From positions 62,001 to 126,000 of the forward strand of contig NZ_LYMK01000004.1 of assembly GCF_002157355.1 (NCBI RefSeq): DNA of 64,000 nt, in the 5' to 3' direction. The notes beneath the pieces were generated by a model. It saw only the letters and a program-made list of their open reading frames with translations, had not been told where the DNA came from and did no database searches. A program made the translations under genes and the position numbers. Below are positions 46,582 through 56,833 of this stretch, piece after piece. The DNA comes from Variovorax sp. JS1663 (GTDB lineage Bacteria; Pseudomonadota; Gammaproteobacteria; Burkholderiales; Burkholderiaceae_C). How positions within the stretch are numbered: the first letter of the stretch is position 1; the number at the start of each line of letters is the position of its first letter.

Positions 46582-47711
46582 GCGCCCGCCCGGCCGTTCC
46601 GAAGAGGGCGCATACCGCAGCCGAAGGCGAAGGTATTCCCATGAGCAGCGCGCAGGGCATCCTCGCCTCGCTGCTCGACGCGCTGCGGCACGGCCGCGGC
46701 TTCGCGCACAAGCGCGACATCGCGCAGGTGATGGCGGGGCTGGGCCACGATGCGGCCGATGCCGCGCGCACGGCCGTCCCCAACGGCGACGACTGCGCGG
46801 TGCTGCCCTTGCCGGGTGGCGGCTACCAGCTGCTGGCCATCGAGGGCCTCATGCCCGACTTCGTCCGGCAGCAGCCCTGGTTCGCGGGCTACAGCGCAGT
46901 GATGGTCAACCTCAGCGACGTCGCGGCCATGGGCGGGCGACCCGTCGCCGTGGTCGATGCGCTCTGGAGCAGTGCGGCCTCCGACAACGGCGCCCGCGTG
47001 ATCGAGGGCATGCAGGCCGCCTGCCGGCAATACGGCGTGCCGCTGGTCGGCGGGCACACCAACCTGCGCAGCGCCACGGACCAGCTGGCCGTGGCGGTGC
47101 TCGGCCGGGCCGAACGGCTGATCTCCAGCTTCGCCGCCCGCCCGGGCGACAGGATCGTGATGGCGGTCGACCTGCGCGGCGCCTGGGAGGGCGATGCGCC
47201 TTTCTGGAACGCGAGCACCCGCGCGCCGGCCCCACGGCTGCAGGCCGACCTCGCCGTGCTGGCGGAACTGGCCGGCGAAGGCCTGTGCGATGCCGGCAAG
47301 GACATCAGCATGGCCGGGGTGCTGGGCACCCTGCTGATGCTGCTGGAATGCTCGGGCCGCGGTGCCCGCGTCAGCCTGGACGCCCTGCCCGTGCCGCCGC
47401 CCTCCGCGGGCTGGCGCGGCTGGCGCGACCCGGCGCCCGAGGCCCACGCCGCGCGCCTGCGCTGGCTGAGCGCCTTCCCGAGCTATGGCTTCTTGCTCTC
47501 GCTGCGGCCCGGGCAGTGCGCGGCCGTGACGCAGCGCTTCGCCCAGCGCGGCATCGCCTGCGCCGACATCGGGGAAGTCACGGCCGCAACCCGTGTCGAC
47601 GTCGAGTTGGACGGCGCGACCGAGACGCTCTGGGACCTGGGCCGCGCGGGCTTCATCCTGCCGTCGCGACCGACCGGCGCGCCGGTCAACGAGGCGCCCT
47701 GCCATGCCTGA
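46578..47711 (+). CDS. AIR synthase-related protein, sll0787 family
   Basis: A PurM/ThiL-fold protein, 377 residues from the ATG at 46578 (ATGA overlap) or 356 from the ATG at 46641, which follows a hairpin repeat and AAGGT. PNGDDCAVLPLPGGGYQLLAIEG and MVNLSDVAAMGGRPVAVVDALW give the ATP-binding Asp-rich loop of this superfamily, and VGGHTNLRS follows. SelD, ThiL and PurM relatives phosphorylate or activate oxygen atoms with ATP. Substrate unknown. Confidence 0.
   Translation: MSARPAVPKRAHTAAEGEGIPMSSAQGILASLLDALRHGRGFAHKRDIAQVMAGLGHDAADAARTAVPNGDDCAVLPLPGGGYQLLAIEGLMPDFVRQQPWFAGYSAVMVNLSDVAAMGGRPVAVVDALWSSAASDNGARVIEGMQAACRQYGVPLVGGHTNLRSATDQLAVAVLGRAERLISSFAARPGDRIVMAVDLRGAWEGDAPFWNASTRAPAPRLQADLAVLAELAGEGLCDAGKDISMAGVLGTLLMLLECSGRGARVSLDALPVPPPSAGWRGWRDPAPEAHAARLRWLSAFPSYGFLLSLRPGQCAAVTQRFAQRGIACADIGEVTAATRVDVELDGATETLWDLGRAGFILPSRPTGAPVNEAPCHA
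46607..46634 (+). repeat. 28-bp hairpin repeat, copy 2 (sll0787-type gene 5' end)
   Basis: The second copy. With the next bases it can fold: ATACC pairs with GGTAT, and an inner GCC-GAA-GGC forms a small loop. The general plan (ATACCGC ... GGTATT) recalls the longer repeats at 61599 and 63076, so it may be a short member of the same dispersed family. Confidence 0.
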
Positions 47712-48897
47712 GGCCCTGCACGTCGGCCTGCTGATGCACAGCGTGCTGCCGCGCGGCGGCGTGGTGCACACGCTGGAGCTCGGCCTGGCGCTCGCCAGGC
47801 AGGGCATTCGCGTGACGGTGATGGCGCCCCTGGAGCCCGGCCAGACGCTTTTCCGCGCACTGCCGGCCGCGCTGCCGATCGGCTTCATGCCGCTTCGCAT
47901 GGCCACGCCCCGCAGTACGGCGATGGCCGACCAGGTGGGTGAGCGCATCGACGCGCTGGCGCGTGCGCTGCCGCCGGCCATCCGGGCATCGGGCGTCGGC
48001 ATCGTCCACGCACAGGACAGCCTCAATGGCGCGGCGCTGGCCCGGATCTCGCCGGCCGTGCCCTGGATGCGCACGGTCCATCACCTCGACAGCTTCGGCG
48101 ATCCGCGGCTGGCCGGCTGGCAGGACCAGGCCTGGCGCTCGGCGCGCGTCGTGTGCTGCGTGAGCGACGGCTGGCTGCAACGGCTGCGCATCGAGCCCGA
48201 GGCGCCGCCGGTGCTGCGCGTCTTCAACGGCGTGGACCTGCACCGCTTCACGCCGGCGGCCTCGCCCGGAGACGAAGCCGCGCTCGCGGCGCTCGTCGCC
48301 GAAGGGCTGGACGACGCGCCGCTTGTCCTGGCCCTCGGCGGCGTCGAGGCGCGCAAGAACAGCGCGATGCTGCTGCGCGGTTTCGCGCGCCTTCGCCGCG
48401 AGGCGCCGGCAGCGGCGCGCGCCCGGCTGCTCGTGGCGGGCGGTGCCAGCCTGCTCCAGCACGGCGCCGAACAGCAGCGCTGGCAGCGGGCCCTGCACGA
48501 GGAGGGGTTGGTCGAAGGCCCCGGGCAGGCGGTCTGGCGCACCGGCGCCGTGCCCGACGCGGCCGTGCCGGCCCTGATGCGCCGCGCGCGCCTGGTGGCC
48601 ATGCCTTCGCTCAACGAAGGCTTCGGCCTGGTGGCGATCGAGGCGCTGGCCTGCGGAACGCCGGTGCTGGTCTCGCGCCGGCCGCCCTTCACCGAACACC
48701 TGCGCGGCTGCGAAGGCGTGAGCTGGTGCGATCCCGAAAACCCGAGCAGCGTCGCCGCGGGCCTGGCGCGGGCCTGGTCGCAGCCGCGCCTGCGCCATTC
48801 GCCCGCGGTGTGCCAAGCGCACAGCTGGCAGCGCAGCGCGCAGGCGCATGCCGTGATCTACGAACAAGTCCTCGAAAGCCCCACATGCCTGCAATGA
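47704..48897 (+). CDS. Glycosyltransferase, MSMEG_0565 family (GT4)
   Basis: A 397-residue GT4 enzyme. The N-terminal Gly-rich acceptor domain is VGLLMHSVLPRGGVVHTLELGLALARQGI, then HAQDSLNGAALAR; the donor site is RVFNGVDLHRFTP, LALGGVEARKN and PSLNEGFGLVAIEALACGTPVLV (EX7E). It is the family specific to Nit1C clusters and suggests that the pathway's product is glycosylated. Its ATG overlaps the previous stop by 8 bp; its end overlaps the next start by 13 bp. Confidence 0.
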   Translation: MPEALHVGLLMHSVLPRGGVVHTLELGLALARQGIRVTVMAPLEPGQTLFRALPAALPIGFMPLRMATPRSTAMADQVGERIDALARALPPAIRASGVGIVHAQDSLNGAALARISPAVPWMRTVHHLDSFGDPRLAGWQDQAWRSARVVCCVSDGWLQRLRIEPEAPPVLRVFNGVDLHRFTPAASPGDEAALAALVAEGLDDAPLVLALGGVEARKNSAMLLRGFARLRREAPAAARARLLVAGGASLLQHGAEQQRWQRALHEEGLVEGPGQAVWRTGAVPDAAVPALMRRARLVAMPSLNEGFGLVAIEALACGTPVLVSRRPPFTEHLRGCEGVSWCDPENPSSVAAGLARAWSQPRLRHSPAVCQAHSWQRSAQAHAVIYEQVLESPTCLQ

Positions 48898-49175
48898 CCT
48901 ACATGCTGCGCTGGCCCGATGCCAGCCAGACGATCGCCTACTCCCCCTCGCTGGTGATTCAGGACTATTTCGCGCCTGGATCGTCCTATGCGCTGCCGGT
49001 ATTCATGGAAAAGCTGCGCGAAGCCACCGGCATCGCCAACGAACGGGTGAAGGCCAAGTTCGGATTCGCCTGCTCGCGTGCGAGCGACCAGCTCGAGGCG
49101 ATCGAGGCCGAGGCCCGGCGCTTCTCCGACTTGCCGGAGGCACGGGTGGACGTGCTCTCCTTCGGCCCCGCCTGA
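48885..49175 (+). CDS. MSMEG_0570 family small protein
   Basis: A 96-residue protein, MPAMTYMLRWPDAS at the start (a second ATG at 48894 is possible), then YSPSLVIQDYFAPGSSYALPVFMEKLREATGIANERVKAKFGFACSRASDQ. The family is known as a nitrogen-starvation-linked protein in cyanobacterial and mycobacterial Nit1C clusters. No catalytic motif is evident; one conserved Cys. Cytosolic. Confidence 0.
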   Translation: MPAMTYMLRWPDASQTIAYSPSLVIQDYFAPGSSYALPVFMEKLREATGIANERVKAKFGFACSRASDQLEAIEAEARRFSDLPEARVDVLSFGPA

Positions 49176-49202
49176 CATCCCTCGATCCATCCCGGAAACC
49201 CC

Positions 49203-50510
49203 ATGACCACCTCCAACACACCCCTCGCAACCCGCTACTCCGTCGTCGTGATCGGCGGCGGACAGGCGGGGCTGTCCACCAGCTATTACCTGAAGAGTGC
49301 CGGCATCGACCACGTCGTGCTCGAGAAGCGCCGCATCGGCCATTCCTGGCGCAGCGAACGTTGGGACAGCTTCTGCCTCGTCACGCCGAACTGGCAGTGC
49401 CGCCTGCCCGACTTTCCCTACCGCGGCAGCGATCCGAAGGGCTTCATGCTGCGCGACGAGATCGTGGCCTACCTGGAAGCCTTCGCGCAGAAGACGCGCC
49501 CGCCCGTCATCGAGGGCGTGGGCGTGACGCGCGTCGGCCGGCATGCCGACGGTTCCCTGGAGGTGGCGACCGACATCGGCAGCTGCACCGCCGATCACGT
49601 CGTGGTCGCGACCGGCGGCTACGACATACCGATCGTGCCGCCCTGCGCGCACAGCCTGCCGCCGGACATCACGCAGCTGCATTCCGTGGCCTACCGCAAT
49701 CCCGCGCAGTTGCCCGAGGGCGAAGTGCTGGTGGTGGGGTCGGGCCAGTCCGGCGTGCAGATCATGGAAGACCTCCACCTCGCCGGGCGCAAGGTGCACC
49801 TGGCGGTGGGCTCCGCGCCGCGCTCGCCGCGCATGTACCGCGGCCGCGAATCGACCGAGTGGCTGCACGACATGGGCTTCTACCAGCTCACCGTCGACCG
49901 CCATCCGCTGGGCGACGAAGCCCGGCACAAGACCAACCACTACATGACCGGCCGCGACGGCGGGCACGAGATCGACCTGCGCCGCTTCGCGCTGGAAGGC
50001 GTGAAGCTCTATGGCTCGCTCGACGACATCCGGGGAACGCGGGTCAGCTTCAGGCCGGACCTGCGCAAGAACCTCGACGACGCGGACGAGGTCTACTGCA
50101 ACATCCGGCGCGACATCGACAACTACATCGCCAAGGCGGGCATCGACGCGCCGGTGGAGGCGCCCTTCGTGCCGAGCTGGGCACCGGCCTCGGACCCGAC
50201 GGCGCTCGACCTCGCCGCCGCCGGCATCACGAGCATCGTCTGGGCGATCGGCTTTCGCGCGAACTATGCGTGGATCGACCTGCCGGCCTTCGACGGGCGC
50301 GGGCATCCCCGCTTCCGGCGCGGCGTGTCGCCGGTGCCGGGCTTGTATTTCGTCGGGCTGCCGTGGCTCAACACGTGGGGCTCGGGCCGCTTCCTGGGCG
50401 TGGCGGACGATGCGCGCCATCTGGTGTCGGTGATCGAAGGCTCACGGAAGATGGCGGTTCCGGCCGCACCGATCCGGCAGGACCAGATGGTGGCCGAGAT
50501 GTCCGGGTAG
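49203..50510 (+). CDS. FAD-dependent oxidoreductase, MSMEG_0569 family
   Basis: A 435-residue flavoprotein of the flavin-monooxygenase/CzcO type. FAD motif [21 protein letters not shown], the substrate region [29 protein letters not shown] motif [21 protein letters not shown], and the second FAD contact [17 protein letters not shown]. It probably oxidises a carbon or nitrogen of the pathway intermediate. Last gene of the Nit1C cluster, 27 bp after the MSMEG_0570 gene, with convergent tupA downstream. Confidence 0.
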   Translation: MTTSNTPLATRYSVVVIGGGQAGLSTSYYLKSAGIDHVVLEKRRIGHSWRSERWDSFCLVTPNWQCRLPDFPYRGSDPKGFMLRDEIVAYLEAFAQKTRPPVIEGVGVTRVGRHADGSLEVATDIGSCTADHVVVATGGYDIPIVPPCAHSLPPDITQLHSVAYRNPAQLPEGEVLVVGSGQSGVQIMEDLHLAGRKVHLAVGSAPRSPRMYRGRESTEWLHDMGFYQLTVDRHPLGDEARHKTNHYMTGRDGGHEIDLRRFALEGVKLYGSLDDIRGTRVSFRPDLRKNLDDADEVYCNIRRDIDNYIAKAGIDAPVEAPFVPSWAPASDPTALDLAAAGITSIVWAIGFRANYAWIDLPAFDGRGHPRFRRGVSPVPGLYFVGLPWLNTWGSGRFLGVADDARHLVSVIEGSRKMAVPAAPIRQDQMVAEMSG

Positions 50511-50587
50511 TGCGACTGCAGGAGACGCCGTGCCGTCGGTGATGCAGCGGGCCCTGCCGCGGTGACGAGGCGCGCCGCGCCGCGGCC

Positions 50588-51427
50588 CTACTGCGCCCCC
50601 GCATTGGGGAAGAACAGCGGCTCACCGCCGATCTTGTAGCTCGCGATCGTCGACTGCCCCGCCGGCGAGATCACCCAGTCGACGAACTTCTGCGCTCCGG
50701 CGCTGTTGAGCTGCGGGAATTTCGCGGGACTCACCACCATCACGCCGTACTGGTTGAAGAGCCGCTTGTCGCCCTCCACCAGCACCGCCAGGTCGGCGCG
50801 GTTCCTGAAGCTCAGCCAGGTGCCGCGGTCGGCCAGCACATAGGCGCCGCTGGAGGCCGCGATGTTGAGCGCCGGCCCCATGCCGCAGCCGCATTCCTTG
50901 TAGCCGCTGCCCTTCCTGTCGTTGGGCACCGGCTGGCCCGCCTCCGCCACGCCGGTCTGCGTCCACAGCCGGCGCTCGGCGGCATCGGTGCCGCTCTTGT
51001 CGCCGCGCGAGACGAAAGGCGCGTTGGCCGAGGCGACCTTCTTCAGCGCGGCGACGATGTCCCGGCCCTTTGCCGCCGCGGGATCGTTCTTCGGGCCGAC
51101 CAGCACGAAGTCGTTGTACATGACCGCATGGCGCTTCGCCGCGAAGCCCTCGGCCACGAACTTCTCCTCCGCCGCCGTGTCGTGCACGAACAGCACGTCG
51201 GCATCGCCGCGCCTGGCCATGTCGATGGCCTGCCCGGTGCCCACGGCCACCACCTTGACGTCGATGCCGCTGGCCTGCCTGAAAGCCGGCAGCAGGTGCG
51301 AGAACAGGCCGGACTGCTCGGTCGAGGTGGTGGACGCCATGGTGATGGTCTCCGCCTGCGCCGCCAGGCTGCCGGCCGCCACGGCCAGCGCGGCCAGGGC
51401 GGCCGCCAGGAACTTCAAAGACTTCAT
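50588..51427 (-). CDS. tupA: Tungstate/molybdate-type ABC substrate-binding protein (TupA-like)
   Basis: A 279-residue periplasmic receptor: signal LAAALAALAVAAGSLAAQA, then ITMASTTSTEQSGLFSHLLPAF, where STTST is the TupA oxyanion motif, VGTGQAIDMARRGDADVLFVHD and FVSRGDKSGTDAAERRLW. TupA binds tungstate very tightly. The start overlaps the ATPase stop by ATGA. Here the order on the minus strand is permease, ATPase, receptor, the reverse of the usual tupABC. Confidence 0.
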   Translation of the reverse strand: MKSLKFLAAALAALAVAAGSLAAQAETITMASTTSTEQSGLFSHLLPAFRQASGIDVKVVAVGTGQAIDMARRGDADVLFVHDTAAEEKFVAEGFAAKRHAVMYNDFVLVGPKNDPAAAKGRDIVAALKKVASANAPFVSRGDKSGTDAAERRLWTQTGVAEAGQPVPNDRKGSGYKECGCGMGPALNIAASSGAYVLADRGTWLSFRNRADLAVLVEGDKRLFNQYGVMVVSPAKFPQLNSAGAQKFVDWVISPAGQSTIASYKIGGEPLFFPNAGAQ

Positions 51428-52116
51428 GCGAGTTCTCCTTTGACGAACAGACGGGCCGCTTCAGGAAGCGGCCCGTGAAAGAAATCATGCACCGGCAGGT
51501 CCGCCAGCACGCGGCCCTGCTCGAGGTAGATGACGCGGCTCGAGAGCCGCTTGACCTGCCCGAGGTTGTGGCTCGCGAACACCAGGGTGCGGCCGTGCGC
51601 AGCCTCGGCGATGAGCGCTTCCACCTCGCGCTTGGCGGTCGGGTCCAGGCTGGCGGTGGGCTCGTCGAGCATCAGCACCGCAGGCTTGAGCGCCCAGGCG
51701 CGCGCCAACGCCATCCGCTGCTGCTGCCCGCCCGACAGCGTCCGCGCATTGCGCCCCGCGAGGCCCTCCAGCCCGACCCGCGCCAGCGCCGCCAGCGCCT
51801 CCTGCTGCGCGCTGCGCCAGGGCATGCCGCGCAGCCAGAGCGCCAGCGCGACGTTGTTGCGCACGCTCATGCGCAGCATGTGCGGGCGCTGGAACAGCAT
51901 GGCCTGCGCCTCCCGCGGCACATGGCCGCTGAAGGCGCCGGCGGCGTGCGGCACCAGCCCGTGCAGCACGCGCAGCAGCGTGCTCTTGCCGCTGCCGTTG
52001 GCGCCGATCAGCGCGACGCGCTCGCCGGCATGGATCGACAGCGTGGCGCCCACCAGCGCCGGCACGCGGCCATAGCGCACGTCGATCCCCTGCAAGGAGA
52101 ACAGAGCTCGGCTCAC
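51424..52116 (-). CDS. tupC: ABC transporter ATPase (TupC-like)
   Basis: A 230-residue ATPase from the GTG at 52116 (GTGA overlap with the permease stop). Walker A is IGANGSGKSTLLRVLHGL, the signature is LSGGQQQRMALARAWAL, and Walker B is VLMLDEPTASLDP. It drives import of the oxyanion bound by TupA. The short size without a C-terminal TOBE domain fits TupC rather than ModC. Confidence 0.
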   Translation of the reverse strand: MSRALFSLQGIDVRYGRVPALVGATLSIHAGERVALIGANGSGKSTLLRVLHGLVPHAAGAFSGHVPREAQAMLFQRPHMLRMSVRNNVALALWLRGMPWRSAQQEALAALARVGLEGLAGRNARTLSGGQQQRMALARAWALKPAVLMLDEPTASLDPTAKREVEALIAEAAHGRTLVFASHNLGQVKRLSSRVIYLEQGRVLADLPVHDFFHGPLPEAARLFVKGELA

Positions 52117-52862
52117 GATGCGACATCCACGCGGCGCAGACCGGCTGCATCGGCCGCGCCGCCGTCCACGCGCTCGCGCCAGCCGCGCAGCGCGCTGATG
52201 GCGAGGTTGAGCAGGAGCACCACGCCCAGCAGCACCAGCCCAAGGGCCAGCGCGAGCGGGAGGTCGCCCTTGCTGGTCTCCAGCGCGATGGCGGTGGTCA
52301 TCACGCGCGTGAAGCCGTCGATGTTGCCGCCCACGATCATCACGGCGCCGACCTCCGACACCGCGCGGCCGAAGGCGGCGATCAGCACCGTGACCAGCGC
52401 ATAGCGCTCGTCCCACACCAGCAGCAACGCCCGCATCAGGCCGCCGGCACCGAGCGAACGCAGCTGCTCGCCGTGGGCGCGGTCCGCGTCCTCGATGGTC
52501 TGCCGCGTCAGCGCGGTGACCACCGGCAGCACCAGGATGGACTGGGCCAGCACCATCGCCTTGAAGGAGAACAACCAGCCCAGGAAGCCCAGCGGCCCCG
52601 AGCGCGAGAGCAGAAGATAGATCACCAGACCCACCACCACCGAGGGCAGGGCCAGCAGCGTATTGAGCACGGCGAGGAGCAGGCCGCGGCCCGGAAAGCG
52701 CGCCACGGCGAGCCAGGCGCCCAGCCACAGGCCCAGCCCGCAGGCGAGCAGGCAGGCGATGCCGCTGACCGCGAGCGAACGGCCGACGATCGCGAACAGC
52801 GCCGGGTCGGCGGAGACGAGGAGGTGCCAGGCGGCAGCGGCACTGTCGGTGAAGGTGTTCAT
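52113..52862 (-). CDS. tupB: ABC transporter permease (TupB-like)
   Basis: A 249-residue permease with about five or six helices. The EAA loop is present near SEVGAVMIVGGNIDGFTRVMTTAIAL, which is strongly conserved in TupB. VLNTLLALPSVVVGLVIYLLLSRSGPLGFLG lies in the core. It forms the inner-membrane channel with TupC. First gene of this small operon, 13 bp after a DUF4259 gene, possibly cotranscribed. Confidence 0.
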   Translation of the reverse strand: MNTFTDSAAAAWHLLVSADPALFAIVGRSLAVSGIACLLACGLGLWLGAWLAVARFPGRGLLLAVLNTLLALPSVVVGLVIYLLLSRSGPLGFLGWLFSFKAMVLAQSILVLPVVTALTRQTIEDADRAHGEQLRSLGAGGLMRALLLVWDERYALVTVLIAAFGRAVSEVGAVMIVGGNIDGFTRVMTTAIALETSKGDLPLALALGLVLLGVVLLLNLAISALRGWRERVDGGAADAAGLRRVDVAS

Positions 52863-52875
52863 GGACGCAGGCACG

Positions 52876-53349
52876 TCAACGCGCCAGGCGCTGCGCCAGC
52901 CGGCGCAGGGTGTCCGCGCTGCGGTTCCTGCCGTCCTCGCTCCACAGCTGCGCCAGTTCGGAGACCCGGGGATCGGCCACGCGGACCAGCGCCTGCCGGG
53001 CCCGCGACGCGAGCGCGCGGATCTCCGCCGGCGCCGTGCTCGCCAGGCAGGGCGCCACCGGCGCGCGCTTCGCCGCTCCCCCGCGCTCGAGCGCATGGGC
53101 GATGACCTCGGCGGCGGCCACCGCCACCGCGCCGTCATCGGCCTCGACGTAGCTGGCGACGAGGGCCATGTCGATCGCCTCCGGGACCAGGGCGGCATCC
53201 GCCGTCTCGGCGCATTGGGCCAGCCAATCCTGGGCTGCGTCGTTGTCCAGGGCGCCGTCGCCCCAGGCGCCGGCATGGGCTGCGAGGCACGTCGACAGCA
53301 CCAGGGCGCCGAGGCAAGTGTTCTTCAACTGGGCGTACATCGATCTCAC
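52876..53349 (-). CDS. Exported DUF4259 protein
   Basis: A 157-residue protein with a signal peptide (LGALVLSTCLAAHAGA) and AWGDGALDNDAAQDWLAQC directly after it, which is the DUF4259 signature. Later residues are Ala-rich helices. The family is usually cytosolic, so the signal is odd. Function unknown. A second ATG at 53340 is possible. The gene overlaps the end of the broken DUF72 gene by 4 bp. Confidence 0.
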   Translation of the reverse strand: MRSMYAQLKNTCLGALVLSTCLAAHAGAWGDGALDNDAAQDWLAQCAETADAALVPEAIDMALVASYVEADDGAVAVAAAEVIAHALERGGAAKRAPVAPCLASTAPAEIRALASRARQALVRVADPRVSELAQLWSEDGRNRSADTLRRLAQRLAR

Positions 53350-53973
53350 GTCTTCTTCGTCGGGGCCGGCGCCAATTCGGGCGGCAGCACGAATTCTCCT
53401 TCAGGGCCGAGCCCGGTCGGCAGCTCCAGCCGCCGTGCGAGCTGCGCGGCATCGTAGGGCGCGTGCACCGTGCCTGAGTGGCCGCTTCGTGGAACGGCGA
53501 AGCCAGCTGCGCCCCTCCATCCGCTCGTCGTGCCGGCGCGCAAGGGCCAGCGCGGCGTGGGTGTCGCGCGGCAGCAGCAAGAAGAAGTCCTCGAAGCGTT
53601 CCGGCTGGTAGGCCATCGACGGCGGGAACTGCCACAGGATCGGTCCCAGCTTGGCGCGCAGCGCCAGCACGCCCGAGGCGAGGAGGTTGGCGAGCGCCGT
53701 CTCCACGTCCTTCAGCCGCAGCTGGTGCGTAATGTAGCGCGAGCCCTTGACCGCAAACACGAAGCCCTCGGGCGTCTCGTCATGCCAGGCCTCGTAGGAC
53801 TCCGGCCGCTGCAGCGAATAGAAGGAGCCGTTGAGCTCGATCGTGGACAGCATGCGCGAGGCGAAGGCAAGCTCCAGGCGCTGGGGCAGCCCCTTCGGAT
53901 AGAACCTGCCGCGCCAGGGCGCATAGCGCCAGCCTGAGATGCCGATGCGCGCTTCGCCGGATCTTGCAGCCAT
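53346..53973 (-). pseudogene. DUF72 family gene, internal deletion and frameshift
   Basis: The N-terminal 155 or so residues are normal DUF72: IGISGWRYAPWRGRFYPKG, LSTIELNGSFYSLQRPESY and FVFAVKGSRYITH, up to ARRHDERMEGRSW. The typical C-terminus (GTVHAPYDAAQLARRLELP and on) follows in another frame and ends at 53346. About 90-100 residues normally between are missing, and the two parts are out of frame near 53480. The product would be a truncated protein reading on to 53401. Likely inactivated by a deletion; a sequencing error cannot explain the missing block. Confidence 0.
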
Positions 53974-54087
53974 GATGTCCTGGCCTCGGGTGGTGGCGGA
54001 CCCGCGCGGGATGCCGGGCCTCGGCGTGCGATTCTGTGCCGCAGCCCGGCCCAGCCGTGAAGGACAAGGCCGCACGCGCGGCGACCG

Positions 54088-54834
54088 CTATGCTGCCTTT
54101 TCTGCGCGCGTGCCCAGCCCCAGGTAGGTGTCGATGATGCGGCGGTCGTGCAGCAGCTCGGAGGCTGCACCTTGCAGCGCGACCGCGCCCATCTCCAGCA
54201 CGTAGGCCCGGTCCGCCACCTGCAGCGCGGCGCGCGCGTTCTGCTCCACCAGCAGCACCGACACGCCATGCTGGCGCAGCGAGGACACCACCTGCAGCAC
54301 CTCGCGCACGATCAGCGGAGCCAGGCCGAGCGAGGGCTCGTCCAGCATCAGCAGGCGCGGCCGCGCCATCAGCGCGCGGCCGATGGCCAGCATCTGGCGC
54401 TCGCCGCCCGAGAGCGTGGAGGCCAGCTGCGCGCGGCGCTCGGCCAGGCGCGGGAAGATGGCAAAGACCTCGTCCATGCGCTGGCGCTGGTCGCGCTCGC
54501 CGCGCCACCAGCGCGAGAAGCCGCCCAGCAGCAGGTTGTCCTCCACCGGCATCTCGCCGAAGAGCTCGCGCTTCTCGGGCACCAGGCCGACGCCGCGCGC
54601 CACCATGGCCTCGACGCTGATGCGCGTCATGGGCTCGCCGCCCAGCAGCAGGCGGCCGCGCGAAGGCAGCAGGCCCATGGCTGCGCACAGCAGCGTGGTC
54701 TTGCCGGCGCCGTTGGGTCCGATCACGGTCACGATCTCGCCTGCATCGACCCGCAGGTCGATGTGGTGCACGGCCTCGACGGGACCGTAGGAGACGCAGA
54801 AGTCTTTGAGCTGGAGGAGTGGAGACGTATTCAT
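54088..54834 (-). CDS. livF: LivF, ABC ATPase for branched-chain amino acid-type uptake
   Basis: A 248-residue ATPase: Walker A VIGPNGAGKTTLLCAAMGL, signature LSGGERQMLAIGRALMA, Walker B LLMLDEPSLGLAPLI. Size and sequence place it in LivF/HAAT. It energises uptake together with the fused LivM-LivG and LivH. It is separated from them by a 145-bp gap holding a large inverted repeat. The N-terminus PLLQLKDFCVSYGPVEAVHHIDL is standard. Confidence 0.
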   Translation of the reverse strand: MNTSPLLQLKDFCVSYGPVEAVHHIDLRVDAGEIVTVIGPNGAGKTTLLCAAMGLLPSRGRLLLGGEPMTRISVEAMVARGVGLVPEKRELFGEMPVEDNLLLGGFSRWWRGERDQRQRMDEVFAIFPRLAERRAQLASTLSGGERQMLAIGRALMARPRLLMLDEPSLGLAPLIVREVLQVVSSLRQHGVSVLLVEQNARAALQVADRAYVLEMGAVALQGAASELLHDRRIIDTYLGLGTRAEKAA

Positions 54835-54850
54835 CGAGCGGCTCTGTCTT

Positions 54851-54965
54851 GCTCCCTCTCCCTCTGGGAGAGGGTGGGGGTGAGGGCATGCGGCGGTCGA
54901 TGAGGCACCTGCCTGATCAGGCGCCCGGTGCCCTCACCCCAGCCCTCTCCCAGAGGGAAAGGGAG
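54851..54965. repeat. Long inverted repeat between livG and livF
   Basis: The left arm (54851-54888, CTCCCTCTCCCTCTGGGAGA then GGGTGAGGGCA) and the right arm (54929-54965) are nearly perfect reverse complements with a 40-bp loop. The arms themselves contain a small CTCTGGGAGAG-type palindrome. Such CTCCCTCTCCC repeats are scattered in many proteobacterial genomes. It could weaken read-through or stabilise mRNA ends. Confidence 0.
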
Positions 54966-54979
54966 TAAAGCCGGCGCCT

Positions 54980-56829
<1,850 letters not shown>

Positions 56830-56833
<4 letters not shown>

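Noticed and set aside
53401..54075. Intact DUF72 gene
   Set aside because: The frame loses family similarity after about residue 155, and the true C-terminus continues in another frame; called a pseudogene instead.
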